Shown here: positions 1 through 5,955 of the stretch, one piece after another
How the letters are laid out: each line of letters begins with the position of its first letter
Numbering within the stretch: position 1 is the stretch's first letter
Assembly: GCA_004558105.1 (NCBI GenBank)
Contig: SFEB01000035.1
Span: 1 to 11,849, forward strand
Direction of reading: 5' to 3'
Source: Clostridiales bacterium
Lineage (GTDB): Bacteria > Bacillota > Clostridia > Christensenellales > CAG-314
Length of the DNA stretch: 11,849 nt
Notes under the pieces: generated by a model
What the model was told of the DNA's origin: nothing
Seen by the model: only the letters and a program-made list of their open reading frames with translations
Databases searched by the model: none
Translations under genes and position numbers: made by a program

Positions 1-70
1 AAGTTCTTGTTTTGATAGTGAATTGCTCGCTTTTGTGAATTTTATTATTTGTCCATATTGTTGGTTTACG

Positions 71-104
71 ACACTATACTTTCAAATGAAAGTCGTGTGT
101 TTTT
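71..104 (+). terminator. Possible terminator of a gene left of the window
   Basis: ACTTTC (78-83) pairs with GAAAGT (88-93) around the loop AAAT. After a 3-by-3 mismatch, ACAC (71-74) can pair with GTGT (97-100), and a T run follows at 100-104. The shape fits an intrinsic terminator for a plus-strand gene ending before position 1, but the lower stem is interrupted. Positions 1-70 are AT-rich and show no gene. Confidence 0.3.
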
Positions 105-118
105 GCAGAGCAAAAATG

Positions 119-150
119 AAAAGGATAGCAAAAAATTTTGCTATCCTTTT
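119..150. terminator. Bidirectional intrinsic terminator downstream of the TetR gene
   Basis: AAAAGGATAGC (119-129) is a perfect inverted repeat with GCTATCCTTTT (140-150), and the A/T bases between can extend the stem. Runs of A and T at both ends make it usable on either strand. It lies about 85 bases past the stop of the minus-strand TetR gene, the only gene in view that it could serve. Positions 151-234 hold nothing else recognisable. Confidence 0.65.
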
Positions 151-234
151 GCGTTATCTAAAAAATCCCTATGGAAAGAGCGATAATACGCGTTTTTAAT
201 CCTTTTAATTTAAATCCGAATGAAAATTTCTGCA

Positions 235-807
235 TTATTTATAATTTTCAAAGCGATTTTCCAATCCGCCGAAAAAGAAAACCACCAGTTCTTTCACGTT
301 GCGCTTTTGCTCTTCGGGAGTAGTGTCGGATAACTTCGTAAAGGTCAATGCCTGCAAAAAACCCGCCGTAACGGCCGTTGCAAAGTAAGGATTTTTTACC
401 TTAGTCGTAAAGTCGGGATACCATGCAAGAGCTTTTTCCACCACTTTAGAACATTCTTCCGTCAGAATCGTGTTAAAACCGTCTACGTAAAACCTGCTCG
501 CCTGCTGAATTATTGCAAGTTTGTCGGGGTGTTGCCAAAGATAATCGACTACGGTCTCCGCTGCATATTGAGGGTCCTGCTTTTCCGCAAAACTGCACAA
601 AAGTTGCTCGCTGATTTCCTCTACGACAGGGCGCAAAACAGCACAAAACAACGCGTCTTTGTTAGAAAAATAACGGTAAATATTACCCAGAGATATACCT
701 GCGTTTTCGGAGATAACCCTTACCGACGCACCGACGCCGTTAATTTTAAACTCTTGCTCCGCCGCCGCCAAAATGCGGTCGCGAACGTCTGATTTGAGAT
801 ATTGCAT
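235..807 (-). CDS. TetR/AcrR-family transcriptional regulator
   Basis: A 190-residue protein, normal for TetR regulators, which bind operators as dimers and release them on ligand binding. The N-terminal domain (about 8-55) has the family pattern: RDRILAAAEQEF, then VRVISENAGISLGNIYRYFSNKD, where the recognition helix ends in the usual Y-x-YF-x-x-K. The C-terminal ligand domain is all-helical and not assignable to a ligand. The start is ATG with TAAGGAG five bases upstream. It is divergent from the phosphoribosyltransferase gene, with about 256 bases between them. The target is unknown: autoregulation and control of that neighbour or of the nearby ABC operon are all possible. The family call is firm; the target is inference. 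Confidence 0.93.
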   Translation of the reverse strand: MQYLKSDVRDRILAAAEQEFKINGVGASVRVISENAGISLGNIYRYFSNKDALFCAVLRPVVEEISEQLLCSFAEKQDPQYAAETVVDYLWQHPDKLAIIQQASRFYVDGFNTILTEECSKVVEKALAWYPDFTTKVKNPYFATAVTAGFLQALTFTKLSDTTPEEQKRNVKELVVFFFGGLENRFENYK

Positions 808-826
808 ATTTGCTCCTTACCGACTA

Positions 827-854
827 ATTATACCACAAAAAGCCCGACGGTCAA
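827..854 (-). promoter_or_regulatory. Promoter of the TetR gene
   Basis: Read on the minus strand, TTGACC (854-849) is followed after 16 bases by TATAAT (832-827), with an extended -10 TGG directly before it. The leader to the ATG is about 15 bases and carries the SD. No convincing operator palindrome was found. The stretch 855-974 is A-rich and shows no feature. Confidence 0.75.
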
Positions 855-974
855 CAACTTTTAGCGAAAAAAAACAAATATTTTCATTTTTGAATTTTAA
901 AAAACGAATACGGCGCCCACAAAAAAGCAAAAAGCGACAAAATTCATCAAAAATAAAAAAGTATCACCAACAAA

Positions 975-1003
975 TTGACACCAACGCAAATTGAGAGTAA
1001 AAT
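975..1003 (+). promoter_or_regulatory. Promoter of the phosphoribosyltransferase gene
   Basis: TTGACA (975-980), a 17-base spacer, and TAAAAT (998-1003) match a sigma-A promoter. Transcription should start near 1010, giving a leader of about 54 bases that is too short for a purine riboswitch and shows none of its conserved elements. Confidence 0.8.
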
Positions 1004-1063
1004 AAAAGTCGCGGCAAAGCGCAAAAACTTTGACGCCAAACTTACTGACACGGAGGAACCGTT

Positions 1064-1606
1064 ATGGAAAAAAAAGTTTTGCCTTTGGACATCGTCGGTT
1101 ATAAAGCCGAATTGCCTATTTTACCGCTGCCGAGCGGAGTAAACATCGCCTTTTTCAATCTTCACGGCGATACTTTTTTGACGCGCCACTGCGCCAAGGA
1201 ACTTGCAAAACGCCTCGGCGACTGTGAAGTACTCATTACCGCAGAATCTAAGGGATTGCAACTCACGCACTGCATCGCGGAAGAACTAAAAATGCCTTTT
1301 TACGCCGTCGCACGCAAGTCTAAAAAACTCTATATGCAGGACGGCTTGGACGTCGTGATCGATTCTTCCATTACAACGGGAAAAGAACAACACCTTTATC
1401 TTTCTCGCCACGACGCGGATTTGCTTAAAGGAAAGAAGGTAGGTATCATAGACGACGTAGTCAGTACCGGAGCAAGTCTTATCGGATTGGAAAAACTGGT
1501 TAACCTTGCAGGCGGTATCATTACGAAAAAAGCTTTCGTACTTGCCGAGGGCGAAGCGGCGAACCGCGACGATATAGTTTATCTCGCGCCCATACCTTTG
1601 TTGTAA
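1064..1606 (+). CDS. Type I phosphoribosyltransferase, adenine/xanthine PRTase-like
   Basis: 180 residues, the usual size for purine salvage PRTases, which join a purine base to PRPP in the cytoplasm. The PRPP loop is clear: VGIIDDVVSTGAS at 126-138. The upstream ITAESKG (58-64), the PFYAVARKSKKLY stretch (78-90) and the flexible-loop region that follows resemble adenine PRTases, with ESKG in place of the typical E-[AS]-R-G. The N terminus lacks the usual Apt opening (F-P-x-P-G-I-x-F-x-D). The base specificity is therefore uncertain: adenine, xanthine, or another role such as regulation. The start is ATG with GGAGG seven bases upstream. Transcribed alone from its own promoter, with a terminator directly after it. 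Confidence 0.85.
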   Translation: MEKKVLPLDIVGYKAELPILPLPSGVNIAFFNLHGDTFLTRHCAKELAKRLGDCEVLITAESKGLQLTHCIAEELKMPFYAVARKSKKLYMQDGLDVVIDSSITTGKEQHLYLSRHDADLLKGKKVGIIDDVVSTGASLIGLEKLVNLAGGIITKKAFVLAEGEAANRDDIVYLAPIPLL

Positions 1607-1617
1607 ATAAAAAAATT

Positions 1618-1650
1618 AAACTCCTTTGCGTTTTAGCAAAGGAGTTTTTT
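1618..1650 (+). terminator. Intrinsic terminator, PRTase gene
   Basis: AAACTCCTTTGC (1618-1629) pairs perfectly with GCAAAGGAGTTT (1636-1647) around the 6-base loop GTTTTA, followed by T's to 1650. A-rich sequence on the left flank lets it also serve the convergent ABC permease gene that ends at 1666. Confidence 0.9.
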
Positions 1651-1665
1651 ATTGCCTGTGTTTAT

Positions 1666-2640
1666 TTAAATAATATCACGTTTTTTAAACGAAAATACCG
1701 CAAGAACAAGAGCCAGCGACACGATAAAATACTTTATTAACGTCGAAATCAGAAACGCAATTCCGCCCACGCCGTTAGACGTGCTTATTACGAGAGGCAA
1801 AGCAACACATTTAAACGGCGTATAGCGTAACGCGTAAAACAGCGAATAAATCAATACGTCCCCCAAAAACGCCGCATAAACGTTACGCACGAGCAAACCG
1901 ATAACGATAAAACAAATGAACCAGAATAACGTTTCAAGCGCAAGCGATAATACGGATCGCCACAAAAACTGTTGCGCAGTCATCAATACGCAATCGGTAC
2001 CGACGGTGAGATAGACGTAAGGTCTACCCATACCGTACTTGGCGCTGAAAACGAAAGCAAAAATAACGAACACCGTTATCGTTGCGACGTAAAACACGGC
2101 GCACAATAAGAGTTTTGTCAATAAAACTTTTTGCTTTTTGCCGCCGCCGTAAGTCAGTTTTGCCGTGCCGTTCTGAAACTCTATATTAAACACAAATAAA
2201 GCAAACACGGCGAAAACGACGACCAGACAAACCTGAAAAACACAGCAAATAAAACGGAAATACATCGGTTTTGTCGCTATAAAGTCCTCGGTATAATCGG
2301 CGGACAATACGTTTTCTTTCGTTATCCCTCGCGACATAAGCACGGCGCAGATATTTTCGTTGACGTCAAGATATTCCACCGCCGCCTCGTAATCTTCGAG
2401 AGTCATGTCTCCCGATTGGTACATGCCCCTGTAAAAATCACGGCTTTCGGCTATGGACTTTTTCACGTCGTCAAAACTGTCCATTGTCAGATAATCACCG
2501 ACGTCGTATCCGACTACGGCTTCCTGACGGTCATGCACTCCGTAATACAGCGAAACGCCGAATACGGACAGAATAACGACGGCAAATATAATGAACAGAA
2601 AATAATTGTAACGGAGTTTAAATAATTCTTTTTTCATCAT
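1666..2640 (-). CDS. ABC-2 type transporter permease
   Basis: 324 residues. Membrane segments lie at about 12-33, 128-152, 176-200, 225-251, 255-273 and 298-317, giving a six-helix ABC-2 permease with a large extracytoplasmic loop (34-127) after the first helix. The cytoplasmic loop after helix 2 has the family signature: E154, then NGTAK, then KKQKVLLTK, expected to contact the ATPase. The protein starts inside the ATPase gene (23-base overlap), which implies translational coupling; AAGG lies about six bases before the ATG. It is the last gene of the operon. The cargo cannot be read from sequence: self-protection against a peptide antibiotic, or export of a small peptide or lipid, are both typical for this type. 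Confidence 0.9.
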   Translation of the reverse strand: MMKKELFKLRYNYFLFIIFAVVILSVFGVSLYYGVHDRQEAVVGYDVGDYLTMDSFDDVKKSIAESRDFYRGMYQSGDMTLEDYEAAVEYLDVNENICAVLMSRGITKENVLSADYTEDFIATKPMYFRFICCVFQVCLVVVFAVFALFVFNIEFQNGTAKLTYGGGKKQKVLLTKLLLCAVFYVATITVFVIFAFVFSAKYGMGRPYVYLTVGTDCVLMTAQQFLWRSVLSLALETLFWFICFIVIGLLVRNVYAAFLGDVLIYSLFYALRYTPFKCVALPLVISTSNGVGGIAFLISTLIKYFIVSLALVLAVFSFKKRDII

Positions 2641-3433
2641 CGCTAACCTTAAACTCCTTTATATCGAACGGTTTGACGACGTCTAAAAAATCTTTTTTGG
2701 AAACGTACACGTCGGAAACCAATATTCCGCCGTCCTTTTCCTGCACGTCAAACCCCATCGCCTTAAGACTGTCCGAAGCACTTTTATCGTCGGCAAGGCG
2801 TAAAAAATACCGGTCGAGAACGATACTCTCGCGAAGGTTTTCCGTCAATACGCCGTCTTTGCAGTCGTACAGTTTGTCGCTGAAAGTATTGATAAGAGAC
2901 AAATCATGAGACGAAATGATTATCAGTTTGCCGAGACGTTTTTGTTCGGTTATCAATTCTTTGAATACAGATATGGCTTTTTGATCAAGCGCGTTGATCG
3001 GCTCGTCAAACAGTAAAACGTCGGCGTTTGTCAATAACGTGACGATTATTCCCAGCTTCTGGCGCATTCCGAGAGAATACTTTGACACGCGTATCGACAT
3101 TTCTTCCGACAAGTCGAATGCCTCCGCCAGTTTATTTACCTCGGTTCTGTCTACGGCGCCGACAAAAGCACTAATATTGTCGTACCCGTTGTAACCGTCG
3201 AAAAAGAAGGGCGTTTCTATAAGCGCGGCAACCGTTTTGCCTTCGGGAATAATTACCTCGCCCGAATCTTTTTCCGCAAGACCGGCAATGATTTTTAACA
3301 AAGTGCTTTTTCCGCAACCGTTTTTACCGGCGATACTCACGATACTTCCGAACCCGAAGTCGACGCTTAAATTTTTCAGAACGACTTTTTCCCGATACTT
3401 TTTCGTTAAATTTTTTATTCTTAAACCAAGCAT
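2618..3433 (-). CDS. ABC transporter ATP-binding protein (BcrA/NatA-like)
   Basis: 271 residues from the ATG at 3433. All nucleotide-binding motifs are present: Walker A GKNGCGKST (36-44), signature YSLGMRQ (119-125), Walker B VLLFDEP (139-145, catalytic E144), D-loop ALD (148-150) and H-loop SSHD with H176. The Q-loop position reads LIETP, with E in place of Q, as in bacitracin/lantibiotic-resistance-type ATPases. About 65 C-terminal residues form the accessory domain common in that group. A longer open frame reaches 3484, but it would add a basic arginine-rich stretch and overlap the upstream gene. The ATG at 3433 sits two bases after the upstream stop (TAAATATG), so coupling supports it. 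Pairs with the permease that follows. Confidence 0.92.
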   Translation of the reverse strand: MLGLRIKNLTKKYREKVVLKNLSVDFGFGSIVSIAGKNGCGKSTLLKIIAGLAEKDSGEVIIPEGKTVAALIETPFFFDGYNGYDNISAFVGAVDRTEVNKLAEAFDLSEEMSIRVSKYSLGMRQKLGIIVTLLTNADVLLFDEPINALDQKAISVFKELITEQKRLGKLIIISSHDLSLINTFSDKLYDCKDGVLTENLRESIVLDRYFLRLADDKSASDSLKAMGFDVQEKDGGILVSDVYVSKKDFLDVVKPFDIKEFKVSDDEKRII

Positions 3434-3435
3434 AT

Positions 3436-4206
3436 TTACTCTGCGTCCCAGATAGTAGCGCCGTCGACGTCTATCGTTATACAATCTTCTTTAAAAATAA
3501 GTTTTACGGGAAAATTCGTCGTTTGTCTGTCGCCCGGCGCCCAGCCTTTTTGCTGATAAACGTTAAACGAAACGGTCTGTGCGTCGTCGTCAAAGAAAAC
3601 GAACTTATCGTTCAGTTTACCGTAAAAACTTTTAAATGCGGCGTAGTCGCCGAACAACGGTTGAGCGTACTTCGCCCCGAGATATTCGTTCAATTCGTCG
3701 TAAGAAATATCGTAAACGTAAAACGTTTCCAGCGTTTCTTCGTCCTGATAGAAACTCGATAAATGCATACGACCGCTCATTATCGGCAACGTGTAATAAT
3801 CGAAGTCAGAAGCGGCATTGTTAAGATAAGCGGTTTTTTCCGTCTTGTCGTACTCTATGTAATAAATATAACCGTCCTTTGCAAAAAAGTACATTATTTT
3901 CCCGTCGGAAAGACCGACGGTATTAAATAAATACTCGTTGTCCGCAACGTTGGTATCGTAAAAGTCTTTTTCGTTTTTAAAGGTAATGAGCAAAGCGGGT
4001 ATGCCGCTGTCTTCGCCCGATTCTTCGACCGACACTATGTTTCTGTCTTTTACAAGTTCAAACTGACTCTTGCCGTCGTAAGACCTGAGTAATATCATAT
4101 CGGTTTTGTTGTCCATTACCACAAAGTGATACACTAAAAACGCTATGACTGCCAACAACACCACGACTACGATGGGTATTAAAATTTTTTCTGCTTTAGT
4201 GCGCAT
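3436..4206 (-). CDS. Membrane-anchored extracytoplasmic protein, unknown, first gene of ABC operon
   Basis: I do not recognise this family. From the ATG at 4206 it is 256 residues: a short basic N terminus, one membrane helix (about 8-31), then an acidic domain rich in Tyr, Phe and Asp that should lie outside the membrane. It has no Cys lipobox, no obvious repeats and no catalytic motif. The start at 4206 is chosen because GAGGTGA lies four bases upstream; an in-frame ATG at 4236 has no SD and lies inside the proposed -10 box. The stop is two bases before the ATPase ATG, so it is probably an accessory or sensing/immunity subunit of that transporter. That role is inferred from position only. 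Confidence 0.8.
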   Translation of the reverse strand: MRTKAEKILIPIVVVVLLAVIAFLVYHFVVMDNKTDMILLRSYDGKSQFELVKDRNIVSVEESGEDSGIPALLITFKNEKDFYDTNVADNEYLFNTVGLSDGKIMYFFAKDGYIYYIEYDKTEKTAYLNNAASDFDYYTLPIMSGRMHLSSFYQDEETLETFYVYDISYDELNEYLGAKYAQPLFGDYAAFKSFYGKLNDKFVFFDDDAQTVSFNVYQQKGWAPGDRQTTNFPVKLIFKEDCITIDVDGATIWDAE

Positions 4207-4234
4207 TTCGTCACCTCGAGTTTTACGTAATTTC

Positions 4235-4243
4235 ATTGTACCA
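4235..4243 (-). promoter_or_regulatory. Probable extended -10 promoter of the ABC operon
   Basis: On the minus strand TGG-TACAAT (4243-4235) is an extended -10 element about 24-30 bases before the SD-supported start of the operon. No good -35 is seen; the expected place falls in the hairpin just upstream. Transcription would start near 4228, which excludes the in-frame ATG at 4236 as a start. Confidence 0.5.
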
Positions 4244-4285
4244 AAATCGGTAGAAAAAAACTACCGATTTTCGGTAGTTTTTTTT
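4243..4285 (-). terminator. Terminator of the secreted-protein gene, with a third competing arm
   Basis: Read on the minus strand: CTACCGA (4277-4271), loop AAA, TCGGTAG (4267-4261), then seven T's (4260-4254), a standard terminator 30-odd bases after the stop at 4318. A third copy, CTACCGATTTT (4253-4243), can pair instead with the middle arm (11 bp around the T run). The two hairpins exclude each other. On the plus strand, arms 4261-4277 followed by T8 also form a terminator. Confidence 0.75.
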
Positions 4286-4317
4286 CAATTTACTCAAATA
4301 CTAACTCAGTCTACCTA

Positions 4318-5184
4318 CTAAGCAATAACGATATTGAAGTAACCGATAGAACCGATTTTACATTCCGGGAAGTAAGAATAAACGGTGCTGTTAATGGTCG
4401 AAGACGTGCCCTGTTGAGCAGTCGACCAACCGTCGCAAACGATAGCCATCTTGCAGGTTGCGCTTCCCGAAACGGTGTTGCCAAAGATATTGACGTACTT
4501 GTAAGTAACGGGATATTCGATGTATCCTGCGCCGACCATAGAGTGACCGTCGATATTAAATTCCGTTATTTTGCCGTTACCTACGTTTGTTTTAAGAACG
4601 TTGTACACGTTCGTGCTCTTTGAAGTCGCATTCAAAGCCTTGGTTCCGGAATAAATATCGAGAGCGTAATTGATGATGGTATCGATCTTGCTGTTGGGCG
4701 TGCCGCTGTAAGTGGTAACGCCGTTGGTCGTACTCTTAGAACTGTAATACCCGTTGGTGATAGAATAGTTGCAGAGCGTATTAAAGATAGCTTTCAGAGT
4801 AGAATAGTTGTAAGCAACTCCGCGATAATGGAATGAAATAATGGTCGCCGCAACCTTGGAACAAGTTCCCGCAACCTTTTTGGTCGAATACACGCTTGCG
4901 TAATGATTGTTGAGCGCGGTCTGACTGAGGTTGAAAGTTTTTATAAAAGTGGGCGTCGCGCTGCCGACAGTAACGTTGGTATATCCTTTTCCTTCGTAAT
5001 AGGTTTTTATCCAGGCTCTTGCTTTGGCATCGGTTTGCAAAACGAAACTGCTTGCCGAGCCGCTATCCTCGGCTAAAGCGTCGCTTTTTGCAGACACACC
5101 TCCTACAAAACAAAGACAGGACGTCATTAAAAGCATTACCGCAAATAATGAACTAAGAGCTACTTTCAGAAAACTTTTCTTCAT
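4318..5184 (-). CDS. Secreted papain/C39-like protein, putative cysteine peptidase
   Basis: 288 residues. A Sec signal peptide covers about 1-32: basic MKKSFLK, a long hydrophobic core, and a cleavage site after GVSA. The mature protein shows a clan-CA-like arrangement: C108 in KVAGTCSKVAATIISFHYRG, H214 in IDGHSMVGAGYIEY, and D251 in VCDGWST. The order Cys-His-Asp and the local sequence (small residues after Cys; H-x-x-V-G-x-G-Y; D-G-W) fit the C39/papain-like fold. Tyr, Ser, Thr and Asn are frequent, typical of exported proteins. The start has AAGGGGGGAT as SD. It has its own promoter and terminator, so it is monocistronic. Activity and substrate are not known; it might also be a toxin- or adhesin-type protein with that fold. 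The fold call is inference from motifs. Confidence 0.72.
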   Translation of the reverse strand: MKKSFLKVALSSLFAVMLLMTSCLCFVGGVSAKSDALAEDSGSASSFVLQTDAKARAWIKTYYEGKGYTNVTVGSATPTFIKTFNLSQTALNNHYASVYSTKKVAGTCSKVAATIISFHYRGVAYNYSTLKAIFNTLCNYSITNGYYSSKSTTNGVTTYSGTPNSKIDTIINYALDIYSGTKALNATSKSTNVYNVLKTNVGNGKITEFNIDGHSMVGAGYIEYPVTYKYVNIFGNTVSGSATCKMAIVCDGWSTAQQGTSSTINSTVYSYFPECKIGSIGYFNIVIA

Positions 5185-5218
5185 ACAGTGATCCCCCCTT
5201 TATTTGGATTATACAAAT

Positions 5219-5247
5219 ATTGTATTATGCGGTCACTAATTTGTCAA
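5219..5247 (-). promoter_or_regulatory. Strong promoter of the secreted-protein gene
   Basis: On the minus strand, TTGACA (5247-5242), a 17-base spacer and TACAAT (5224-5219) form a near-consensus promoter, about 35 bases before the start codon. A second perfect TATAAT lies at 5213-5208, with GTGACC 17 bases upstream as a weaker alternative. Confidence 0.85.
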
Positions 5248-5254
5248 CTAATTT
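5232..5254. repeat. Tandem direct repeat over the -35 box
   Basis: On the plus strand GTCACTAATTT (5232-5242) is directly followed by GTCAACTAATTT (5243-5254). The shared CTAATTT cores are exactly 12 bases apart, close to one helical turn, and the repeat covers the -35 box. This is the usual layout of a binding site for a regulator that binds as a head-to-tail dimer. No bound protein is known. Confidence 0.5.
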
Positions 5255-5349
5255 TTCGAAAATAACAATAATTTCACTGTTTTTTCATTTTATTGTGTCC
5301 ACATATCGGATATCTTTTAGATTATCTTGAAAACAGATTTCCTAAAAAC

Positions 5350-5375
5350 AAAAAAACGCGTTGTCGAAAACGCGT
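5350..5375 (-). terminator. Terminator of the eetB-like operon
   Basis: On the minus strand ACGCGTT (5375-5369), loop TTCGAC, AACGCGT (5362-5356), then a T run (5355-5350 and beyond). It is about 70 bases after the stop at 5446. Between them, TTGAGT (5412-5417) and ACTCAA (5424-5429) form a small extra inverted repeat of unknown meaning. Confidence 0.85.
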
Positions 5376-5445
5376 CAATTTTCTTTATTTTTTCCTTTAT
5401 TATCTTTTTGATTGAGTACTTTGACTCAAAGATATAATTAAGGTT

Positions 5446-5955
5446 TTAAAACTCAAAAACCTTTTTCGGTAGTTTTTTTAACAATAAGGTTACGGCAAAA
5501 CCGACCGTCAATCCGCTCACAACCCCTATCAATGCAAGATACGGCAAATAGGTCATTGCCAGAACAGTCGAAGTAATCAGGGCGTAAACAACGTTCTGAA
5601 CGAGATTATTGACTACCGCGCCCACGACGGAAAGAGACACCGGCGTGATTTTTTTGACTAAAAAGACGTAAATAACGCTCATAACGAACAAGCCTGTAAC
5701 GCCTGCCGTCAACGAAAAAATCATACTGCTCAGATTGCCGACTATAAGATTGCCGAGGATACATTTAACGAGCAAAACGACGAAAGCCGGTCCGACGCCA
5801 AAAGCGTACAACGCAAACATAACGAATACGTTTCCCAAACCGAGTTTAGCGCCGGGAATAAACAACGGAGGAAAAAGATTTTCTATCAAAAAAGTTATCA
5901 ACGACGCCGCCGCAAGCACCGACAAAATAGTTATTTTTTTCGCTCTGCCGTTCAT
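5446..5955 (-). CDS. Gx transporter family membrane protein, EetB-like
   Basis: 169 residues, almost wholly hydrophobic with about five to six membrane helices. The family signature PGAKLGLGN is at 34-42. The Pfam family carries the old name 'heptaprenyl diphosphate synthase component I', but the proteins look like small S-component-type transporters. Members are found beside NusG-domain-II proteins in flavin-based extracellular electron transfer loci, where they are called EetB. Here the ATG overlaps the TGA of the preceding fusion gene by one base (TGATG), and AAGGAGGTG inside the end of that gene is a near-perfect SD, so the two are translated together and probably form one complex. No polyprenyl synthase gene is nearby, which argues against a role in quinone tail synthesis. 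Confidence 0.85.
   Translation of the reverse strand: MNGRAKKITILSVLAAASLITFLIENLFPPLFIPGAKLGLGNVFVMFALYAFGVGPAFVVLLVKCILGNLIVGNLSSMIFSLTAGVTGLFVMSVIYVFLVKKITPVSLSVVGAVVNNLVQNVVYALITSTVLAMTYLPYLALIGVVSGLTVGFAVTLLLKKLPKKVFEF

Noticed and set aside
773..994. 73-residue plus-strand frame between tetR and the PRTase gene
   Set aside because: It overlaps the tetR start and promoter on the other strand, is A-rich and of low complexity, and has no SD.
1004..1063. Purine riboswitch before the phosphoribosyltransferase gene
   Set aside because: The leader is only about 54 bases and shows no P1/P2/P3 pairing or conserved purine-aptamer core.
3434..3484. 17-residue N-terminal extension of the ABC ATPase
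   Set aside because: The extension is an arginine run inside the upstream gene; the ATG at 3433 sits two bases after the upstream stop and gives the normal family N terminus.
5297..5320. ATATC-G-GATAT palindrome upstream of the secreted-protein gene
   Set aside because: Short AT-rich palindromes of this length are expected by chance here, and it lies about 50 bases upstream of the promoter -35 without a second copy.
5446..5955. Heptaprenyl diphosphate synthase subunit, as the family name suggests
   Set aside because: There are no Asp-rich prenyl synthase motifs, the protein is all membrane helices, and no catalytic subunit is adjacent.
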